Assembly (NCBI GenBank): GCA_035299065.1
Contig: DATGXI010000122.1
Span: forward strand, 1-15,888
Length of the DNA: 15,888 bases
Reading direction: 5' to 3'
Source of the DNA: DASPJQ01 sp035299065
Lineage (GTDB): Bacteria; Bacteroidota; Bacteroidia; Flavobacteriales_D; UBA2798
Shown here: piece after piece, positions 7,760-15,044 of the stretch
Layout of the letters: every line of letters starts with the position of its first letter
How positions within the stretch are numbered: the stretch's first letter is position 1
Position numbers and translations under genes: made by a program
Notes under the pieces: model-generated
The model's database searches: none
What the model was told of the DNA's origin: nothing
Seen by the model: the letters and a program-made list of their open reading frames with translations, nothing else

Positions 7760-8902
7760 ATGCATAAAAAATATACATCAGCCCGATTTTACCTGCCGCT
7801 TATTTTCCTTATGCTTGTTGCCACAAGTTATAAATTACTTGTTGCCGACACAAAATCAGAAGTAACTGAATTTGCCAAAAAATTGCTTGGCACCATTCAA
7901 ACAGGGAATTTTGATGCGTATAAGCAATTGCTTATGACCAATGCCGAGTTTACTGACATGGTTATGGCAAGCCAGGGCGATGAGGAATCAAAAATGCAAA
8001 CCATTGCCAGTTATGAGGAAGGATTGAATGAAGACAAACAAGTGGAGTTTGATGAACTGGTACGCCACATGAAGTCCATTGGGGTCGACTTTAATAAAAT
8101 AGTATTTAAAGAAATTGTTTACGATGAATACGAGGAATATGGCATAAAAGTAATTAGTGGCGGCATTTATTTTACCTGTGGTGAAGACGAGCACCTGCTC
8201 ACGGTTTTAAGTGTTTTTAAGACCAAAAACGGGTGGAAAATGAGCCAGCCGCCCAAGGCACAGGAGCCCAAAGAAAAAGACGAAACCTGCAATGCATTTA
8301 CCAAACAGGTATTAACTGCTTTGGGCAATAAAGACGAAAAGGCGTTTTATGACCTTGTTTTAACCGATGCGGAATTTCTGGACATGTTATCAACCATGGA
8401 AATGGAAAACGAGTCGCGCGAAAAAGTAAAAGAAGAAATGGCTACTGAATCGCCTCAGCATAGAAAAGAAACCTGGTACACCAACTTTCTGCTTGCTGCT
8501 GATGAAGGAAAAATAGATTTACAAAACGCTTTACCGGGAGCTGAATACTCGTATGAAAAACGCACTGAAAACAATGTTGCTGTTGCCATGTGCGGTGCCA
8601 AACTGGTAAGAGATACTGAAAGATATTGGATTTCATTTATTGCCGTCAAAACAAAAAACGGATGGAAACTGGTTGACCGTATAAAATTAAATTACGATGG
8701 TATGTATGAGAAAAAGGTGCAGTCAGAATCAATCAGTACGACTGACTCAACCGCCATTGAAGTTCGCGATTTACGAATAGAACTGGAAAAAATTCAACGT
8801 GAACTTGACTCAGTTGAAAGTGCTACCCGGGCCGATTCCATACGCAGGGCTGATGAAAAGAAAAAAGTAAAAGAAGAAAAAAAGAAGAAAAAAAATAAAT
8901 AA
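7760..8902 (+). CDS. Exported protein of unknown family with two tandem modules and a Lys/Glu-rich tail
   Basis: I do not recognise a named family. The start is taken as ATG 7760 (380 residues). A TTG at 7742 in the same frame would add six residues and lies across the candidate promoter. Residues about 10-29 are hydrophobic (signal peptide or anchor). Two modules of about 140 residues follow, at about 32-160 and 178-306. Each starts with helical F-x-K-x-L/V, contains T-x-A-E-F-x-D-M (T-N-A-E-F-T-D-M-V and T-D-A-E-F-L-D-M-L, about 142 residues apart) and ends in K-T-K-N-G-W-K. From about 340 the chain is a charged coiled coil (E-L-E-K-I-Q-R-E-L-D-S-V-E-S) ending in a K/E-only run. Module size and the final N-G-W-K strand recall NTF2-like or lumazine-binding-like folds, but this is inference. 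It lies 25 bases after the SpoIIE gene and 8 before its paralogue. Confidence 0.8.
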   Translation: MHKKYTSARFYLPLIFLMLVATSYKLLVADTKSEVTEFAKKLLGTIQTGNFDAYKQLLMTNAEFTDMVMASQGDEESKMQTIASYEEGLNEDKQVEFDELVRHMKSIGVDFNKIVFKEIVYDEYEEYGIKVISGGIYFTCGEDEHLLTVLSVFKTKNGWKMSQPPKAQEPKEKDETCNAFTKQVLTALGNKDEKAFYDLVLTDAEFLDMLSTMEMENESREKVKEEMATESPQHRKETWYTNFLLAADEGKIDLQNALPGAEYSYEKRTENNVAVAMCGAKLVRDTERYWISFIAVKTKNGWKLVDRIKLNYDGMYEKKVQSESISTTDSTAIEVRDLRIELEKIQRELDSVESATRADSIRRADEKKKVKEEKKKKKNK

Positions 8903-8910
8903 CCACTGAA

Positions 8911-9603
8911 ATGAAAAAACCATTCCTGCTGGCAACCCTTATTCTTGTAATAACTGTTTTATGCTCCATGAAACTTTTAACGGAAAGCGAAGGCGACCCG
9001 GAGCAAAAGAAATTTGCAGAAGAATTACTGGCCTTTGCCAAAAAACCCACTTATGACGACTTTAAAAAAAGGGTGATCACTGACAAAGAATTTACCGAAC
9101 TGGTAAATGGTTCAACCATGAAGGAAGAACAAAAAACAACAATGTTGCAAAAACTTGCCAATAATAGCCCTGACAAGAACGTAGAAGCCTGGTACAATGA
9201 TTTTAGTAAGCAATCAGGCATACTGTTAATTGATTACAGCAAAGCCGAAAACATTGAATACATTGTTCAAAAAAGCACTGAGCGCGGACTTGAGTTTGGC
9301 CGGGCAAGAATAAAATTTACTTTCAATGGTAAAGGATATGAAATGAAAGCAAGGGATATGATAAAGGGAACTAACGGATGGAAATTACTTGGACCACTTA
9401 AAGTAAAATGTCCCGAGGACGAAGAAAAAGAAATGAGGGCAAGAATGGAAGAAGAAGAAAAAAAACAACAAGCTACACGCACCATTGAAGAAACAAAATA
9501 CCAGCAACGCATGGACTCGCTGATTCAAAAGCACCAAAAAGATTCGGTGGAAATGGTTAAGAAGCGTAAGGCTGAAAACGAAAAGAAGAAGAAAAGTAAT
9601 TAA
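8911..9603 (+). CDS. Exported single-module paralogue of the preceding protein, with Lys/Glu-rich tail
   Basis: This 230-residue protein of unrecognised family starts at ATG 8911, 8 bases after the previous stop, so it is very likely in the same transcript. Residues 4-22 are a hydrophobic signal or anchor segment. The C-S-M-K-L-L after it resembles the T-S-Y-K-L-L of its neighbour, and a cysteine is present at 18, but L at -1 makes a lipobox poor. One copy of the module occupies about 33-165. It has T-D-K-E-F-T-E-L-V (58-66) and G-T-N-G-W-K-L-L-G (153-161), matching both modules of the upstream protein. The tail from about 170 is strongly charged (M-E-E-E-E-K-K-Q-Q, then K-K-R-K-A-E-N-E-K-K-K-K), probably helical, and could bind a polyanion or another protein. 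It looks like a duplication of part of the neighbouring gene. Confidence 0.8.
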   Translation: MKKPFLLATLILVITVLCSMKLLTESEGDPEQKKFAEELLAFAKKPTYDDFKKRVITDKEFTELVNGSTMKEEQKTTMLQKLANNSPDKNVEAWYNDFSKQSGILLIDYSKAENIEYIVQKSTERGLEFGRARIKFTFNGKGYEMKARDMIKGTNGWKLLGPLKVKCPEDEEKEMRARMEEEEKKQQATRTIEETKYQQRMDSLIQKHQKDSVEMVKKRKAENEKKKKSN

Positions 9604-9652
9604 CGGCTTTGTAAATGCGTTAACCTTCATTACCCGTAAATGGAACAATTCA

Positions 9653-9937
9653 TTACTTTTCTTTTAACGAGGTTAATTTTATCATTTCACCCATCATACA
9701 AATAGATGCACCATCAGCTATTTTATAGGTAATGGCAATTTTTTTACCTTCATGCGGTTCAACGTTAAAATCTCCAAGGTTTGTTGGTTCAAGCAAATTG
9801 CCGTTGGGCAATTGAATAAGCCAGGTACACCCGTCAACCGCGCGGTAGGTAAAAATGGCGTTTTGTTCCTTTTCCTTTTGGCAGGAAATAAATGCCAGTG
9901 AAAGGCAAATAAGCATGTATGCAATTAGTTTCTTCAT
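9653..9937 (-). CDS. Small putative lipoprotein of unknown function
   Basis: This 94-residue protein has a lipoprotein signal: M-K-K, a hydrophobic stretch, then F-I-S-C with the lipidated Cys at 19 and a charged Q-K-E-K-E-Q after it. The mature part is small, with two further cysteines (37 in D-G-C-T-W-L-I and 80 in S-I-C-M-M-G) and a pattern G-C-x-W-L-I-x-L ... L-x-P-x-N-L ... V-x-Y-K-I ... S-I-C that I associate with a short conserved Bacteroidota lipoprotein family without known role. The two cysteines could form a disulfide or bind metal (inference). It is convergent with the exported-protein operon (49 bases between stops, no good hairpin seen) and lies 101 bases after the membrane protein gene. 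Confidence 0.75.
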   Translation of the reverse strand: MKKLIAYMLICLSLAFISCQKEKEQNAIFTYRAVDGCTWLIQLPNGNLLEPTNLGDFNVEPHEGKKIAITYKIADGASICMMGEMIKLTSLKEK

Positions 9938-9982
9938 GCTTACTTAAACGCAGGAAAAAAGCCCGGGGGTGGGAAAACTGTA

Positions 9983-10018
9983 CAATTTTAACAATTACCA
10001 TGGTATCCTGCAGCAAAA
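9983..10018 (-). promoter_or_regulatory. Candidate promoter with a central palindrome upstream of the small lipoprotein gene
   Basis: On the minus strand TTTTG (10014-10018) precedes TAAAATTG (9983-9990) by 23 bases. The latter is one mismatch from TAnnTTTG. The spacer contains a perfect 10-base palindrome TACCATGGTA (9996-10005) that could be an operator. The leader before the ATG at 9937 would be about 40 bases and includes a C-rich then T-rich run (CCCCCGGGCTTTTTT) at about 9955-9970. Confidence 0.25.
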
Positions 10019-10038
10019 TCAGATCTTTTAGCCAACAA

Positions 10039-10542
10039 TTACTCAATCAGCAGTTTATTTTTGAGATGTGTTAGGCTATAATGTGTTAGTTTTTTCTCCA
10101 TGGAAGGATAAAGGCAAACACGTATTTCTTTTTCAATCACTTTAAAACGTGTTTTAAAAATAGAAATCTGCAAGGCATCCACCGATGCCATTCTTGCAAT
10201 CTGCATACTGGATTTTTTAATTGTAATTTTTTCTATTTCCGAAAATCTATATTCCCATTCTACTTTGGGTTTAATATTTAATCCTGCTTCAGTATACGAA
10301 ATCACCTTGCTGTCAATTTTTAAAAATGAATAAGGAATACGTAACCAAAAACAGATTAATAACACAACAAAGATGATATATATAATTACAGCGATACTCA
10401 CAACTGTTATCCCGTAGCGTTGCGTGTTTAAAAAAGGCCCCAGCACAAATAAAAATGTGAATGCAATTGCGATAGATATCCAATAATTTCTAGAGGTATC
10501 CCAAATAATTATTGACGATTCTGAATCTGAAGATTTCTTCAT
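10039..10542 (-). CDS. Two-TM membrane protein with a PH-like C-terminal region
   Basis: This 167-residue protein starts at ATG 10542 (a TTG codon directly before it is also open). It has a short polar, Ser-rich N-terminus, TM1 at about 20-37 and TM2 at about 46-66. A beta-rich cytoplasmic part of about 100 residues follows (S-F-L-K-I-D-S-K-V-I-S-Y ... W-E-Y-R-F-S-E-I-E-K-I-T-I-K-K) and ends in a helix. Two helices followed by I-x-Y-x-E-x-G and F-S-E-I-E-K-I is the layout of bacterial PH-like membrane proteins. I infer that fold but do not recognise a specific family. It lies 38 bases after dapA on the same strand and may be the tail of that operon. Function unknown. Confidence 0.75.
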   Translation of the reverse strand: MKKSSDSESSIIIWDTSRNYWISIAIAFTFLFVLGPFLNTQRYGITVVSIAVIIYIIFVVLLICFWLRIPYSFLKIDSKVISYTEAGLNIKPKVEWEYRFSEIEKITIKKSSMQIARMASVDALQISIFKTRFKVIEKEIRVCLYPSMEKKLTHYSLTHLKNKLLIE

Positions 10543-10580
10543 CAATTTTGAATCCAGCGTTTATTTACACATCAGCTTAT

Positions 10581-11474
10581 TCACAATTTCACATACGGAC
10601 ATTCAGCCAGCAAACTGTAAATCTTTTTAGAGGTAACTTCTGTTACCGGCACCAATGGCAAACGCACGGCATTGTCACACATGCCCATGTATTTTAAAAT
10701 TTCTTTAATACCGCTTGGATTGCTTTCAATAAACTGGCTTTGCATAAGGTCCAGCAAATGGTAATGAATGTCCTGTGCCTCGCGGAAGTTATTTTCCAAA
10801 GCAAGGTCAAGCATTTTACGGAACTCAAGCGGGAAAGCATTGCCTATAACGGATATACACCCTACGCATCCCACACTTATTGCGGGTAAAGCAATGGCAT
10901 CGTCACCACACACCACCTGGAAACTTTCAGGTACTACCTGTATAATTCCCATAATTTGGTTAAACATGCCTGATGCCTCCTTTATGCCAATAATGTTTTT
11001 ACAATCATTTGCCAGGGCAATAATGGTTTCTTCACGCATGTTACGCCCCGTGCGCCCCGGAACGTTGTACAGGATGATAGGACGCGGAGCTTCGGCATTC
11101 AGTGCTTTGTAGTGCGCGTAAAGGCCTTCCTGTGTTGGCTTATTGTAATATGGGCTTACAGATAAGATGCCATCAACCCCGTTAAAATTAAACGTGTTAA
11201 ACGTATCAAGCAACTCCCGGGTATTATTACCTCCTACTCCCAAAATAACCGGCTTGCGTTTGTTGTTTATTTCAAGTACAAAATCAAGCACCGATCGTTT
11301 TTCATCATCGGTGAGCACACCAGCCTCGCCTGTTGTACCCTGCACCACCAAATAATCGGTATTACCGGCAATTAAATGTTCCGTTAACTTTTGAAGCGCG
11401 GGATAATCAATTTCACCGGTTTTCTTGAAAGGTGTTATCATGGCAACACCCAGCCCGCGTAAATTAAGCGACAT
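10581..11474 (-). CDS. dapA: 4-hydroxy-tetrahydrodipicolinate synthase
   Basis: This 297-residue cytoplasmic enzyme condenses pyruvate with aspartate semialdehyde, the first committed step toward diaminopimelate and lysine. The TIM barrel carries all expected active-site residues: G-T-T-G-E (T47, T48), S-P-Y-Y-N-K-P (Y110), L-Y-N-V-P-G-R-T-G (Y136, R141) and the Schiff-base lysine K165 in I-G-I-K-E-A-S-G. The distal G-D-D-A-I-A-L-P and G-C-V-G-C-I-S-V-I-G-N segments are also typical. Length matches the family. The ATG lies 11 bases inside the end of the upstream DUF6913-like gene, which suggests translational coupling. N-acetylneuraminate lyase-like relatives share the fold, but these motifs and the housekeeping operon favour DapA. 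Confidence 0.97.
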   Translation of the reverse strand: MSLNLRGLGVAMITPFKKTGEIDYPALQKLTEHLIAGNTDYLVVQGTTGEAGVLTDDEKRSVLDFVLEINNKRKPVILGVGGNNTRELLDTFNTFNFNGVDGILSVSPYYNKPTQEGLYAHYKALNAEAPRPIILYNVPGRTGRNMREETIIALANDCKNIIGIKEASGMFNQIMGIIQVVPESFQVVCGDDAIALPAISVGCVGCISVIGNAFPLEFRKMLDLALENNFREAQDIHYHLLDLMQSQFIESNPSGIKEILKYMGMCDNAVRLPLVPVTEVTSKKIYSLLAECPYVKL

Positions 11475-12030
11475 GTGGTTTATTTATTTTTTTGAGGATC
11501 GAATTGATGTTGTCAATAAGATCGGTTAAACTTTTGTTATGCTGAATAATGTTCAAATCGTAAAACTTCAAATTCTCTTCCTGGTGAACGCCTACTTTAA
11601 ACCGCGCTGCCGACCAGTTGAGCATGTACATGAGCGGCAATTTTTTATCGTATGTAAGATCAAGTAAAATATCGTAATCCTGCTCAATAAAATTTTTCAC
11701 AATGTTGCCTGCAGGCTTTCCTGATTTGGCGTGAACATGTTTTACAATAAAATCAAATTCAAGTTTGGGTGAAATGTATTCAGGCACATTTTTTTCATCG
11801 CCATCGTAATAACCAATGGCCATCACACGTTTAATCCCCTCTTCTTCTTTCAGGTATTTCACGTATTTTTTTATGATGCTAAAGGTTTCCTCATTGTCCA
11901 GGTAATACAAAATGGTTACAGAACGGGCTTCGTCCATGTTATACACTTTACCGGCACGCACATAGTTTTTAAACTCGCGTTTAAACCCACTTTGCGCCAT
12001 CCTGCGTTTTATACCGTCAAACAATCCCAT
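11464..12030 (-). CDS. DUF6913-like conserved Bacteroidota protein
   Basis: This 188-residue protein has no signal peptide or membrane segment and is rich in Lys, Asp and Tyr. It looks like an alpha/beta protein (S-V-T-I-L-Y-Y-L-D-N-E-E, then R-V-M-A-I-G-Y-Y-D-G-D, then D-I-L-L-D-L-T). I recognise it as resembling the family usually called DUF6913, which sits beside dapA and ligA in Bacteroidota. The DUF number is from memory. The function is unknown. The gene starts 2 bases after the ligA stop and overlaps the dapA start by 11 bases, so the three are almost certainly one transcript. The protein is probably cytoplasmic. A conserved W-S-A-A-R-F-K-V-G near residues 138-146 is a plausible functional site. 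Confidence 0.85.
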   Translation of the reverse strand: MGLFDGIKRRMAQSGFKREFKNYVRAGKVYNMDEARSVTILYYLDNEETFSIIKKYVKYLKEEEGIKRVMAIGYYDGDEKNVPEYISPKLEFDFIVKHVHAKSGKPAGNIVKNFIEQDYDILLDLTYDKKLPLMYMLNWSAARFKVGVHQEENLKFYDLNIIQHNKSLTDLIDNINSILKKINKPHVA

Positions 12031-12032
12031 TC

Positions 12033-14045
12033 TTATCCAATCATTTCAATGTATTCCTGTTCTGAAATTATTTTTACACCTAAATCAGTAGCCTTTTGCA
12101 ATTTTGAGGGCCCCATGTCGGCACCGGCCAAAACATAATTTGTTTTTTTACTGATGCTTGAGGCTACTTTACCTCCGTTTTTTTCAATACTCTCTTTAAT
12201 TCCGTCACGGCTGAAGTTAGCAAAGGTGCCTGACACTACAAGGGTAAGGCCTTTTAATTTATCAGACAGGTTTTGTTCAATAACAGCTTCCATTTGCAAA
12301 CCAGCTGCTTTAAGGCGGTCAACAAGGGCCACCTGGTCAGGTTGTGCAAAAAAGGCCACAATGCTTTGTGCTATTTTATCACCAATCTCATCGGCCTCAC
12401 ACAAGGTTTCAAAACTTGCTGCTTTTATGGCATCAATGGTTTTAAAATGCCGGGCCAGCTTTTTTGCAACGGTTTCGCCAACGTAACGTATGCCAATAGC
12501 AAACAAAACGCTTTCAAATGGCACCTGTTTTGATTTTTCAATGCCTGCCAGCAAATTATTCACACTCTTTTCAGCCATGCGCTCAAGCGGCAGCAATTGC
12601 TCCTTTTTGAGGTCGTAAATATCAGCATAGGTTTTTATCAAACCGGCATCAAACAATTGTTCAACTGTTTCCTCTCCCAATCCCTCTATGTCCATTGCCC
12701 TGCGCGAGGTAAAATGCGCTATTTTGCCTTTTAGCTGCACGGCACACCCCCACTCGTTTGGACAATAATGCACGGCCTCCCCTTCTTTGCGGATTAAGCC
12801 TGTTCCACACTCAGGGCACACCTCAATGTAAATATGCTTAACACTGGTTGAAGGACGTTTTGACACATCAACCCCTACAACTTTCGGTATAATTTCTCCG
12901 CCTTTTTCTACAAAAACCGTATCGCCTACACGAATGTCCAGTTTTTCTATTTGATCGGCATTGTGAAGCGATGCGCGTTTAACTGTTGTACCAGCCAGCA
13001 AAACCGGTTTTAAATTGGCAACGGGTGTAATGGCACCGGTGCGTCCTACCTGGTATGCTATGCTTTCAACTAGGGTTGAAACGGTTTCGGCCTTGAATTT
13101 ATACGCTATGGCCCACCGCGGACTTTTAGAGGTAAACCCTAAGTCCTGTTGCTGTAAATACGAATTTACTTTTATAACAATACCGTCAATTTCAAAACCA
13201 AGTTTCCTGCGTTCCTCGTCCCAGTAATTGATAAAGTCAATAATCTCATCAATGCTTTTGCATTTGGTAATGTACTTCTTTTTCTCATCGGGAATTTTAA
13301 AGCCCCAGCCACCACAGGCAATTACGCTTTCATAATGGCTCTTAAAAGGTACTTTTTCGCTATAAAATCCGTACAGGAATGAGTCCAGCCCGCGTGATGC
13401 TACTTTGGATGAGTCCTGTTGTTTAAGTGTGCCTGCTGCTGTGTTTCGCGGGTTAGCATACAATGGTTCGCCTGCTGCTTCGCGCTCAGCATTCATTTTA
13501 TCAAAACTGGCACGTGGTAAAATAATTTCTCCGCGAATTTCGAATTCCTGCGGATATCCGGTACCTGTTAATTTCAATGGCACTGTTTTAATGGTACGTA
13601 CGTTGGGGGTAATGTCTTCCCCCTCTTCACCATCTCCACGGGTTACAGCACGCGCCATTTCACCGTTTATGTAGGTTATACCAATGGCAACACCGTCATA
13701 TTTCAATTCACACACATATTCAATATCGCCATCGGTCATTTTTTTTAACCGCGTTTCCCAATCAATAATATCTTCTTTTGAATACGAATTGTCCAATGAA
13801 AGCATTGGATATTTATGCTTAACTGTAGCAAAATTTTTGGTAATATCACCACCAACCCGTTTAGTGGGCGAATTTGGCGATGCGAATTTCGGGAATTGTT
13901 CTTCCAGTTTTTTGAGTTTGTTCAGTAACTGGTCAAAATCATAATCGGAAATAACGGGATGCGCCTTAACGTAATATAAATAGTTGTGATGGTTAAGTTC
14001 GTCCGTTAAGGTTAAAATCTCTTTTTGTGCTTCTGCTTCTGTCAT
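12033..14045 (-). CDS. ligA: NAD-dependent DNA ligase
   Basis: This 670-residue enzyme seals DNA nicks in replication and repair using NAD+. Domain Ia (H-N-Y-L-Y-Y ... I-S-D-Y-D-F-D) binds NMN. The adenylation domain has K-Y-D-G with the AMP-accepting lysine at 115, then R-G-D-G-E-E-G-E-D-I-T and R-G-E-I-I-L-P. The OB fold includes V-G-R-T-G-A-I-T-P-V-A. A four-cysteine zinc finger (C410, C413, C428, C434) follows, then helix-hairpin-helix repeats (about 445-580, with D-I-E-G-L-G and I-G-I-R-Y-V-G-E-T-V-A) and a C-terminal BRCT domain (about 593-670, V-V-S-G-T-F). Length and domain order are those of standard LigA, with nothing missing. The ATG overlaps the prmC stop as ATGA. Confidence 0.98.
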   Translation of the reverse strand: MTEAEAQKEILTLTDELNHHNYLYYVKAHPVISDYDFDQLLNKLKKLEEQFPKFASPNSPTKRVGGDITKNFATVKHKYPMLSLDNSYSKEDIIDWETRLKKMTDGDIEYVCELKYDGVAIGITYINGEMARAVTRGDGEEGEDITPNVRTIKTVPLKLTGTGYPQEFEIRGEIILPRASFDKMNAEREAAGEPLYANPRNTAAGTLKQQDSSKVASRGLDSFLYGFYSEKVPFKSHYESVIACGGWGFKIPDEKKKYITKCKSIDEIIDFINYWDEERRKLGFEIDGIVIKVNSYLQQQDLGFTSKSPRWAIAYKFKAETVSTLVESIAYQVGRTGAITPVANLKPVLLAGTTVKRASLHNADQIEKLDIRVGDTVFVEKGGEIIPKVVGVDVSKRPSTSVKHIYIEVCPECGTGLIRKEGEAVHYCPNEWGCAVQLKGKIAHFTSRRAMDIEGLGEETVEQLFDAGLIKTYADIYDLKKEQLLPLERMAEKSVNNLLAGIEKSKQVPFESVLFAIGIRYVGETVAKKLARHFKTIDAIKAASFETLCEADEIGDKIAQSIVAFFAQPDQVALVDRLKAAGLQMEAVIEQNLSDKLKGLTLVVSGTFANFSRDGIKESIEKNGGKVASSISKKTNYVLAGADMGPSKLQKATDLGVKIISEQEYIEMIG

Positions 14046-14905
14046 TTTACAGCCTTAATAATCCTGTTTTTTGCATTAATGTCATTGATAAGCTCAACTT
14101 CATTAAAGTTATGCTTTTTCATCAGATCCATCATTTCAACTCCCTTAAATTCGTTAATTTCATAATACAGTTGTCCACCGGCTTTCAACAATTTACCTGC
14201 CAGTTCATTTATCCTACGGTAAAAAACCAGCGCATCGTTAGCGTGTGCAAAAAGGGCTGTATGCGGCTCAAAATCAAGCACATTAGTGCTTAGTGTCTTT
14301 TTTTCATCAATGGTTATGTATGGCGGATTTGATACAATTATGTCAAAAGGTTCCTGTTTTGAAAAAAACTCGCGTGTATAGGATTCATTCAAAATATCCA
14401 GCAAATGAAACTTCACGCTCACATTGTTTTTTTTGGCATTTATTACAGCAACATCCAATGCGTCTTTTGATACATCAATGGCCACAAATTCCCAATGCGG
14501 TTTGTGATGTGCCAGTGAAACAGGAATGCAGCCACTGCCTGTACCTATGTCTAAAACGCGTAACTGCTTGTCAAAATCGTATGGCTTCAGAATAATGTTT
14601 ACGAGTTCCTCGGTTTCGGGCCGTGGAATTAAAACACGGTCATCAACATAAAACGGCAACCCGTAAAACCAGGCTTCGTTTAAAATATATTGCAAAGGGC
14701 GCCCCGTTTTTAATTCACGAATAATTTTGTCAAGCCGGTTAACCTGTTCAGTAGTTAACTCAACATTACCCGCTGTTCTTATTTCGTTGTAGTGAATGCC
14801 TGTTATTTTTTCAATGGCTATTCGGGCACAACTGGCCGCCTCACCCTGGCCCAGAAATTCTGATAACGAATTGGTGAAATGTGATATGGATTCAGAAATG
14901 GTCAA
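14042..14905 (-). CDS. prmC: Peptide chain release factor N5-glutamine methyltransferase
   Basis: This 287-residue cytoplasmic SAM-dependent enzyme methylates the Gln of the GGQ motif in RF1/RF2. It has an N-terminal helical domain (about 1-85), the family signature L-I-P-R-P-E-T-E-E-L-V (92-102), the SAM-binding loop V-L-D-I-G-T-G-S-G (117-125), V-A-I-D-V-S (141-146) and the catalytic N-P-P-Y at 193-196. The start must be a non-ATG codon: TTG at 14905 gives M-T-I-S-E-S, a TAA stop lies directly upstream in frame, and there is no ATG before the catalytic domain. It is the first gene of the prmC-ligA-DUF6913-dapA operon, and its TGA overlaps the ligA ATG. TACCTTGA shortly upstream weakly recalls a -7 element. 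Confidence 0.96.
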   Translation of the reverse strand: MTISESISHFTNSLSEFLGQGEAASCARIAIEKITGIHYNEIRTAGNVELTTEQVNRLDKIIRELKTGRPLQYILNEAWFYGLPFYVDDRVLIPRPETEELVNIILKPYDFDKQLRVLDIGTGSGCIPVSLAHHKPHWEFVAIDVSKDALDVAVINAKKNNVSVKFHLLDILNESYTREFFSKQEPFDIIVSNPPYITIDEKKTLSTNVLDFEPHTALFAHANDALVFYRRINELAGKLLKAGGQLYYEINEFKGVEMMDLMKKHNFNEVELINDINAKNRIIKAVK

Positions 14906-14932
14906 TTATCAAGGTACAATTATCCGTTAAAT

Positions 14933-15041
14933 GACACGAATTACACCAAATGTTACAGGTTATTTTTATCACCAGGTTGTTTCGTGAGAGATACGCTTTT
15001 TTTTTGTCAGTTCTTATTCGTGCAATTGGTGTTATTCGTGG
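14933..15041. repeat. Degenerate inverted repeat of the 'ATTCGTG' type between the T9SS gene and prmC
   Basis: The arm ACACGAATTACACCAAATG (14934-14952) matches the reverse complement of CAATTGGTGTTATTCGTGG (15023-15041) at 16 of 19 bases, across about 70 bases. Inside the right half TTATTCGTG occurs twice (15014-15022 and 15032-15040), and GTTTCGTGAG near 14979 is a further degenerate copy. A run of nine T lies at 14997-15005. Similar C-A-C-G-A-A-T-T-rich inverted repeats are, from memory, common between Bacteroidota genes. The element fills most of the 139-base gap and may mark the end of the T9SS transcript, though it is not a canonical rho-independent terminator. Confidence 0.6.
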
Positions 15042-15044
15042 CTT

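Noticed and set aside
7387..7761. Minus-strand open frame of 124 codons
   Set aside because: It is antisense to the catalytic end of the SpoIIE gene and has no recognisable domain. It reads as a shadow of the real gene.
12154..12486. Plus-strand open frame of 110 codons inside ligA
   Set aside because: It lies opposite the HhH and BRCT regions of ligA and has no independent support.
14996..15006. T-run as a rho-independent terminator
   Set aside because: It is A-rich in the direction of the flanking minus-strand genes and has no GC-rich stem directly before it on the plus strand.
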